A stretch of DNA of 64,000 bases, taken from NCBI GenBank assembly GCA_003116975.1, contig BGKB01000087.1, positions 186,001-250,000 of the forward strand. Direction: 5' to 3'. Each line of letters starts with the position of its first letter. The stretch's first letter is position 1. This document shows positions 58,526 to 64,000 of this stretch, in pieces. The notes beneath the pieces are model-generated. The model ran no database searches, was not told the DNA's origin, and was given only the letters and a program-made list of their open reading frames with translations. The stretch comes from Aurantiochytrium sp. KH105. Lineage: Eukaryota > Sar > Bigyra > Thraustochytrida > Thraustochytriidae. Made by a program: the position numbers and the translations under genes.

Positions 58526-61387
58526 TTAGGAGAAGGAAATGCTGTCTCTGCAAGCAGCTGCGGAGTCGGGGTAGACGACACCAGGAGGAACAGCAAAGCC
58601 ATCGACGCAACTCGCAGCAACAATCTCGTCTACAGTTTGCTGGAGCTGGTCAAAGGATGACTGAATCTGTTGAATTGACTCGGGCTGGCCTGGCTGCGGC
58701 GTATTCTGCGTGAGGCAGTATCGCAGAAAATTGTTGTCGATTGCATTGCCGATTCGCACATTAATGAGGTAAGCGCCTCCTTGGTTGACAACTTGGGCCG
58801 CCTGATATTCCGTACAAGCCACATCGACTGCATCACGAACGTTTCTCCGATCCTTGGATGATTTCTCCGGAATGTCGCCGCAGGCCGTGCCCCAATACTG
58901 ATTCGGATTACCGTCAGTAAGTAGAATAACAATTCTGGTCACATCGCTTCCGGTGCGCGGACCTCCGTTCGCCTCGGAGGTGCCGAGAATGGTGTTCGCA
59001 CCCTGCAAAGCCTGTGGGGTATCCGTGTATGTCTCAGCATCCATAGATGATGCGAATGTAAGAAAGGCACCATTAACATTTGTCGAGCCATCTGCGTTGA
59101 AAAAGAATGGATGACCCGCGCGTGACGTAATCGCACCACTTCCAAAGGGAGCAGATGAGGAAATCGTTCCACTTACGTCCAAGATTCCTTCCGCATACCG
59201 CAAGGCAGCGAAGCGAGTAGCATCCTGATCCAATGTGTACGCATCGACGACACGAGTGAGCAGGGTCCTGAGTTCAGTTGATCCCTGCGCGCCTTGATTG
59301 ATGGAGCCACTGTTGTCCACAACCCATATAATGTCGAGCTTTCTGTCAGGGCACACTGCAATTGGTGCTGGTGTCGGCTCTGGTGTTGTTGGCTCGGGCG
59401 TCGGCTCTGGTGTTGTTGGCTCTGGCGTTGGCTCTGGTGTTGTTGGCTCTGGCGTTGGCTCTGGTGTTGTAGGTTCCGGTGTCGGGTCTGGCGTCGGCTC
59501 TGGTGTTGTTGGTTCCGGCGTTGGCTCAGGTGTTGTAGGTTCCGGTGTCGGGTCTGGCGTCGGCTCTGGTGTTGTTGGTTCCGGCGTTGGCTCAGGTGTT
59601 GTTGGTTCGGGTGTGGGCTCAGGCGTTGGGCAAGCCGCTTCTGTTGCGACAAAGTTAAACTCGGCCTGAAAGCCAAGAGTGGGTTGGCAAAGGGTCTCTA
59701 CCTGGCACCTGGCAGTGAGCGCATCGCACTGAGAGAGGCGGATGCGGTTCTGCAAAAGCTCAGGGTACTCTGTTCCCGTGATTGTGAGAATGTCATTGCA
59801 AGGAGGCAAGGTTTCGGGAATAAAGAATGCCTCGACCCACTCCCCAGATGTTTCGTCGTTGTACTGAACGGACACGCCGCGGGCGCACTCCGAGGAAGCA
59901 GTGGTGTATTCGCTTGCAGAGTTTGCGCAGGAAGAGGTGTCGGCCTTGGCCAGTGGCAGCTTGGGCGCGAGGTCGAGATCAAGACGTTCCTGATAGTATT
60001 GCGAAAAGCCGAATTCCGAAATTGTAGACATGCACTTGTCATACTGCGTGCTCGAGCTGAGAAGGGCCTCGTCAATTTGACAAATAATGTCCGCCCATGC
60101 AGCAGCGTCGCAGGGTTCATCCGTTTCGACTGGGCCGACAACGCTTGGAAAGATAGCGTCGATGCACTCCTGGGGCGTGAGCGGGCTGTCGAGCAGGCTA
60201 AAGTCGGTGGTGGAACACCAAAATTCGACGTTGCGCGCAAGGTTGTAGTCGACCTGGCAATCTTGCGTCACAAAGGACTTGCAGGCCGTGCCACACTCGC
60301 CCACTTCCATGCGCATGCATATGGAGCTGTGAGCGATGGAGAGCGTGTTCTTTTGGCCCTTGGCCTCGGCCGCGGCGCGCTCCTGAATCGTTCCCAGAGG
60401 GCAGTAGCCATCAAGCCCACTGGCATCCTGCGTGTCCTGGGCGTCGATGATGGTGACATCTTGACGAGCCCGCTCAGCAAGCGCAAGGCAACTAATGGTG
60501 GCAAAGACGCGCTCATCTTCGGACGAGATGCTCCACTTGACTTCATTCTCCGAAAGAGCGGCGACGGTCCAAGCAGAGGGCAGCGCCGATTCGGAAGTTG
60601 TCCACGCTGAGGGGGCGGGGTTTGAAAGGCACGCGTCAGCCTCGATCTCGTAGGTGGCGCCAGACTCCGTCTCGACTTTCGTTTTCGTGATGATGCCGCG
60701 CTCGCCGAGCACGAGGCTGATGCTGAAGCCATCGCGAGAGTACATGAGCATCTCGGGGGCTGGCTTTGAGGTGTCGCCGGTCCAGAGTGAGACCGACTGA
60801 CAGGGGCTGCCATCGAGCTCCCACGAGCGCCAGACTTGGCCTTCGGCGTTGGGCCGTTCGCTGGTGCGCACAAACTCGCAGGCCTCGCCGTTGTGATCGA
60901 ATGTTCGCTTGTTGCAGCGACTGCGTTGCTGGTTACAGGTTTCTCTGTTGCGCGAATCGCAAATGACCCACTCGTCGCGATCGCCATTGAAGTCTACGCA
61001 GTACGGATCACCCCAGCACTGGCACTGCGAGCAGCATGTGCTTCCGGAGTCGTCTGTGATGAAGGAGAGGGTGAGATCGAGCTGGGTTTCCTCGACGAGG
61101 CAGTCGCTGTCGGCTGGACAGTAGGCTTCCGTGAAGTCAATGGAGCGGCACTGCTCGACGTCCGAAGACAGGTCGCCGCAGCACGGGTCGAGAAGAAGCG
61201 TGGCGGAGATGGCGGTGTCCTCGTCGTCTCCTCCGAAGGAGATGTCATCACAGAACGCCCGCTCTGGCATGACGAGCTCATCTTCCGAGACGCTGCATGA
61301 GTCGAGGCGCGCGACGACGCTTTCTGCGCGCTGCCAATGGGCAAGTAGCGCCGCGACGGCGAGCGCCGCGCCAGCGGTCACGCGCAT
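58526..61387 (-). CDS. Secreted, Cys-rich von Willebrand factor A domain protein
   Basis: ATG 61387 gives 953 residues with an N-terminal signal peptide ([18 protein letters not shown]). The start is set there because the preceding open frame begins at GTG. Residues ~25-580 are Cys-rich and extracellular in character ([19 protein letters not shown] resembles the start of a vWD domain). A Thr/Pro/Glu linker of TPEPT repeats spans ~586-672. A vWA domain follows, with the MIDAS motif DNSGS at ~691 and ILLTDGNPN later. No C-terminal membrane helix or GPI signal is seen, so it is probably released or held in the cell wall or matrix. The vWA domain suggests metal-dependent adhesion; the ligand is unknown. 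Confidence 0.88.
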   Translation of the reverse strand: MRVTAGAALAVAALLAHWQRAESVVARLDSCSVSEDELVMPERAFCDDISFGGDDEDTAISATLLLDPCCGDLSSDVEQCRSIDFTEAYCPADSDCLVEETQLDLTLSFITDDSGSTCCSQCQCWGDPYCVDFNGDRDEWVICDSRNRETCNQQRSRCNKRTFDHNGEACEFVRTSERPNAEGQVWRSWELDGSPCQSVSLWTGDTSKPAPEMLMYSRDGFSISLVLGERGIITKTKVETESGATYEIEADACLSNPAPSAWTTSESALPSAWTVAALSENEVKWSISSEDERVFATISCLALAERARQDVTIIDAQDTQDASGLDGYCPLGTIQERAAAEAKGQKNTLSIAHSSICMRMEVGECGTACKSFVTQDCQVDYNLARNVEFWCSTTDFSLLDSPLTPQECIDAIFPSVVGPVETDEPCDAAAWADIICQIDEALLSSSTQYDKCMSTISEFGFSQYYQERLDLDLAPKLPLAKADTSSCANSASEYTTASSECARGVSVQYNDETSGEWVEAFFIPETLPPCNDILTITGTEYPELLQNRIRLSQCDALTARCQVETLCQPTLGFQAEFNFVATEAACPTPEPTPEPTTPEPTPEPTTPEPTPDPTPEPTTPEPTPEPTTPEPTPDPTPEPTTPEPTPEPTTPEPTPEPTTPEPTPEPTTPEPTPAPIAVCPDRKLDIIWVVDNSGSINQGAQGSTELRTLLTRVVDAYTLDQDATRFAALRYAEGILDVSGTISSSAPFGSGAITSRAGHPFFFNADGSTNVNGAFLTFASSMDAETYTDTPQALQGANTILGTSEANGGPRTGSDVTRIVILLTDGNPNQYWGTACGDIPEKSSKDRRNVRDAVDVACTEYQAAQVVNQGGAYLINVRIGNAIDNNFLRYCLTQNTPQPGQPESIQQIQSSFDQLQQTVDEIVAASCVDGFAVPPGVVYPDSAAACRDSISFS
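59367..59632 (-). repeat. TPEPT-coding minisatellite in the vWA gene, with a perfect 66-nt duplication
   Basis: Short Gly-complement units on the plus strand encode Thr-Pro-Glu-Pro repeats on the minus strand. A 66-nt unit beginning at 59465 is repeated exactly from 59531, an in-frame 22-residue duplication. Confidence 0.9.
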
Positions 61388-61669
61388 CCTTTGCGCAAAA
61401 CTACTACAAGGGGGACGGGGGAAAGATGAGCGGGGGCTTGGGCTTGGTTCACTCACTCCTCACTACTGGAAAAGGGCCACAACCCGTGAACCTTTTCTTC
61501 CGCTCCTTGCTCTTTCGGCCGCCGTTCTGGTTTTGCTTTGCTTTGCTTTGCTTTTCGGGCTCTCCGGTTCTCTGATCCTCGGTGACTTGCTTCGTCACGT
61601 GACGCCCCCTGCAGAAGTGCCTTTCCAGCAGATCCGCCATCCCAAAAAAGAATGTAAAACATCCATCAT
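61388..61669. other. Upstream region of the vWA gene
   Basis: About 280 nt, with a GCTTTGCTTTGC run (61531-61553). No gene was recognised. Confidence 0.4.
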
Positions 61670-62170
61670 GGCTACCCTCTTTCATCGCGCACACGTCCTG
61701 AAAAGTCCTCCATCTTGGCCATGAAGAGCTCGGTGCCGTACTCGGGCGAGGCGCAGCGGCGTGGCCCGCAAGCGTGCGGTCGCGAAAGTTTTTTCACGCA
61801 AAGCAGCCTCCGCCACTGTCATCGTCGCTGCGAGTGATCACGTCCTGGCGGAGGCTCGTGCTGGTGCAGGTCTCAGCTGCTTCTCCTCGAGCGTCTCACT
61901 GTCTTGCTTGCTTGCTGCCCCTTGAGTTAGTACGAGCTCGTATCTTCCAGCACTCGTTTCCGTGGTCCAGCGCTGCACGCGCCCGCCCTTTTCGCCCGCT
62001 CCCGAAACCTGGACACCAAGCTCCCCGAGACGGAGCTCCTCGAGACCGAACGCCTCGAGGCCGAGCTCTGGTTGGGCCTGCGCGCGAGGGCGGCGGCTGC
62101 GGCGAGGGTCTCGGCGCGTGCGCAGCTGGCAGTGGCTGGTAGAGCGCGGAAGAGCGCGAAGAGCGGCCGT
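61670..62170 (-). CDS. Coding-like minus-strand region, exon structure unresolved
   Basis: Two minus-strand blocks look translated but are in different frames. One lies at ~62120-61840 (LGLEAFGLEELRLGELGVQV; TSAGRYELVLTQGA; SETLEEKQL) with clear codon periodicity. The other is at ~61780-61671 (SPEYGTELFMAKMEDFSGRV, then a stop). They could be exons of one spliced gene whose joins I could not place with confidence. The longer frame reaches 62284 only by reading into a GCAA/CCAA microsatellite. No family is recognised. Confidence 0.35.
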
Positions 62171-62222
62171 GGAGAGCTCACAGCGCGACTCCCGCCTGAC
62201 TAACTTTAAAAGCGTATGCACA

Positions 62223-62288
62223 GGCAAGCAAGCAAGCAAGCAAGCAAACAAACAAACCAACCAACCAACCAACCAACCAACCAACCAT
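62223..62288. repeat. GCAA then CCAA tetranucleotide repeat
   Basis: About five GCAA units pass through AAAC into about seven CCAA units. The order and motifs are the same as the separate arrays at 21.88 and 22.15 kb. Confidence 0.9.
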
Positions 62289-62615
62289 CAAACAAACATC
62301 AAACCATGAACACGCAACCTTCATGCTCGTGGGCGGGGCGCCGGCCCCGGGCTGGACTCGGACGCGCGCACGATGCACGGTCCTACAGCCGACCAGTTTG
62401 TCGGTCGCGCGTGCAGGCGTCGGTCACGTAGCGCCTGAGCGAGCCCGTGATCGAATCGACGGACGCCCGGGACTTTGGGTTGCCCAGGCCTTGGCCAGGC
62501 CAGTCAAATCACTGACAAGGAGGTGCGGACTTCAAATACGAACGAATGCACGCATGCATGCCATGCGTGCTATGATCATGACCACCCACGAGCGTCGTGT
62601 CGTGCGAGCGCTCGC

Positions 62616-63047
62616 ATGTATGGCCAATGCCTGCCGCGACTCGCTAGAGCGCGCGAGTTCGGGCTCCGTGAGCTCGCTCGAGACGTCGCGCGGAATGTCC
62701 GTGGCGAGCCGGGCCGGGACACTTTATTTGTGTGCAGGCAGAGAGAGCAGTTGATGAGCCGAATCGGGACGGCGAGCGTGGTTTCGATGGCGCCCGTAGT
62801 GATTGCGACTTCGACTGCGAGGACGACTGCGAGCAGAGGCCAGGGCAGGCGCAAGATGGAGACCCGCGCGGAGGCCTGTGTTGGCCGCGAGCTCGAGGTT
62901 GGGCTGCGATCGGCGCTCGACCTTGGAGTTCTTGTCCGTCGTGACACGATCACCTGTAGCACAGCCATGGCCGGCGTCCGCATCATGCCGTGCCGCTGCC
63001 GCTTGCTTGCTTGCTCGCTGGTGCCTGGTTGGTTCACTTTTCATTAA
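62616..63047 (+). CDS. Possible small ORF, 143 codons
   Basis: An ATG frame (MYGQCLPRLARAREFGLREL) with moderately coding-like codon use (VGRELEVGLRSALDLGVLVR). It crosses into a TTGC repeat before its stop, and another plus-strand frame over 62732-62944 (acidic, DCDFDCEDDCEQ) looks equally plausible. No product is recognised. It could be an exon of a spliced gene or a chance frame. Confidence 0.25.
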   Translation: MYGQCLPRLARAREFGLRELARDVARNVRGEPGRDTLFVCRQREQLMSRIGTASVVSMAPVVIATSTARTTASRGQGRRKMETRAEACVGRELEVGLRSALDLGVLVRRDTITCSTAMAGVRIMPCRCRLLACSLVPGWFTFH

Positions 63048-64000
63048 CTGTCTTAACATTTTCAAGTGACGCTGGCGAGTCACACCGCCGGCGCCCGCAA
63101 TACCGACCGGGTACAAGGCGTCCACCTCGTGCGTCTTACCCACGCCCTCCGCGTCGCCGTCGGTCACCGCGCCGCGCACGTTGCCCGTCCCCAAGCAACC
63201 GGGAAGGAGGGAAGGAAAGAAAGTGTGGACGGAAGAAAGGAAGCAAGCACACACGGGGTGTGCGCCCCGCTCCCGCTTCTGCGCTGCTGTTTGTCCTGGA
63301 GCAGGTCCTCGTCGTGATGCGCGTCCTCGACGCAGCGGCTGGACACGCCGTCGCGGCCAGTGCAGGCCGCTGCGGCCATGCCCTCTGCTGCGAGAGCTGA
63401 CAGCTCCCCGCTCCGCGCGGCGTTCCTGCGGCCGGCCAAGTGGAGCTCCTGCAAGCAGCTAGCTGAGCTGCAAGCGTGCGTCTGGCCTATGCTGATCGCA
63501 GCTTAGCCCAGCCCCGCCCAGCCCAGCCCAGGCCCCGGCGAAGCGAGCGAGGCCGGGCTGCTCTCGCGTTCGGTGACACGCCCGCGCAGCGGCCTCGCGC
63601 CAGGCCCACGCGAGGCCCTGCCAGGCGCAGCCGCGACGCGCTCGCTGGACGGACGTGCCGCGCCGGGCGAGGCTGACGACGAAGATGAGCACTGGCGTGC
63701 GGCACGTGCGGCGACCCCGAAGACAAGGAGACAAGATAGCGCCCGCCAGGGTCCGGAGGGTCCCGGAGCCCCGCCGGGCCGAGGCGATCGAGCGGGATGC
63801 ATGGATGCATGGATGGTTGGATTTACGGACAGGCCTGAGAAGCAGGTGGGCACGCTGCGGCTCATCGCGCGCTGATCAGCGAGGCAGCTGCAGGCAGGCT
63901 GCTGGCGGATGGTGTGAAAGCGGTAAACGGAAGGAGGCTAAAAAAGGCAAGGTGTGCGGCATGCGCAAGCGCGATATAATTGATCATGACGGCAGTTGTC
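63048..64000. other. Unassigned right-hand end
   Basis: GC-rich sequence with GGAAGGAAAG runs (63202-63240), CCCAGCCC repeats (63507-63535) and GCATGGATGCATGGATGG (63797-63815). A minus-strand patch at ~63180-63080 (VTDGDAEGVGKTHEVDALYP) and a plus-strand patch at ~63665-63765 (EADDEDEHWRAARAATPKTR) look coding but have no clear start or stop structure. A gene may continue beyond the window. Confidence 0.4.

Noticed and set aside
59294..60610. Plus-strand Cys/Trp-rich open frame of 438 codons
   Set aside because: Antisense of the vWA gene; the Trp/Cys repeats are the complement of its Thr-Pro-Glu linker.

Overview
The window is nuclear DNA from a GC-rich, gene-dense, intron-poor eukaryote. 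The eukaryotic markers are the Arp2/3 subunit ARP2, anaphase-promoting complex subunit APC5, a P4-type lipid flippase, a tetraspanin, a bHLH factor, a WDR53-type WD40 protein and the outer-dynein-arm docking factor ODAD3. The few introns that can be placed are GT-AG and 61-83 nt long. A flagellar gene, Thr/Pro/Glu-rich extracellular linkers, high GC and long single-exon genes together fit a stramenopile protist, most likely a thraustochytrid (Labyrinthulomycetes). That placement is an inference; no rRNA or other marker here settles it. I found no tRNA, rRNA, CRISPR, prophage, insertion sequence or intact transposon. Many open frames begin at GTG, TTG or CTG, so starts below are moved to the first sensible ATG.

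Layout. 0-5.1 kb: a coiled-coil gene cut by the left edge, a small spliced gene and the P4-ATPase, all minus. 5.1-18.9 kb: a large orphan protein (+), a repeat-rich spacer, a winged-helix-like gene with a frame conflict (+), a coiled-coil gene (+) and a bHLH factor (-). 18.9-24 kb: a 5 kb spacer made of many different microsatellites, followed by a kinase-like fragment (+).

24.9-61.4 kb is compact, with mostly alternating strands: WDR53-like (-), a possible axonemal protein (+), APC5 (-), hypothetical (+), tetraspanin (+), RND/MMPL transporter (-), a duplicated multi-pass membrane protein (-), ODAD3 (+), PrpF-like isomerase (+), a TPR-G3E GTPase fusion (-), a spliced three-helix membrane protein (+), a TUG/UBX protein with a PUB domain (-), inorganic pyrophosphatase (+), ARP2 (-), a coiled-coil protein (+) and a secreted vWA protein (-). 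61.7-64 kb holds unresolved coding-like sequence and repeats.

There is no operon-like pathway. The genes are housekeeping or cell-biological: membrane lipid asymmetry, actin nucleation, cell-cycle ubiquitination, p97/Cdc48 adaptors, flagellar assembly and metal chaperoning. Neighbours are mostly convergent with 120-420 nt gaps, or divergent from shared promoter regions. The most unusual items are the TPR-G3E GTPase fusion with a His-rich insert, the TUG-PUB-UBX architecture, the duplicated-module membrane protein, two genes whose N-terminal and C-terminal coding frames differ and imply short introns, and the microsatellite patchwork with complementary arms.
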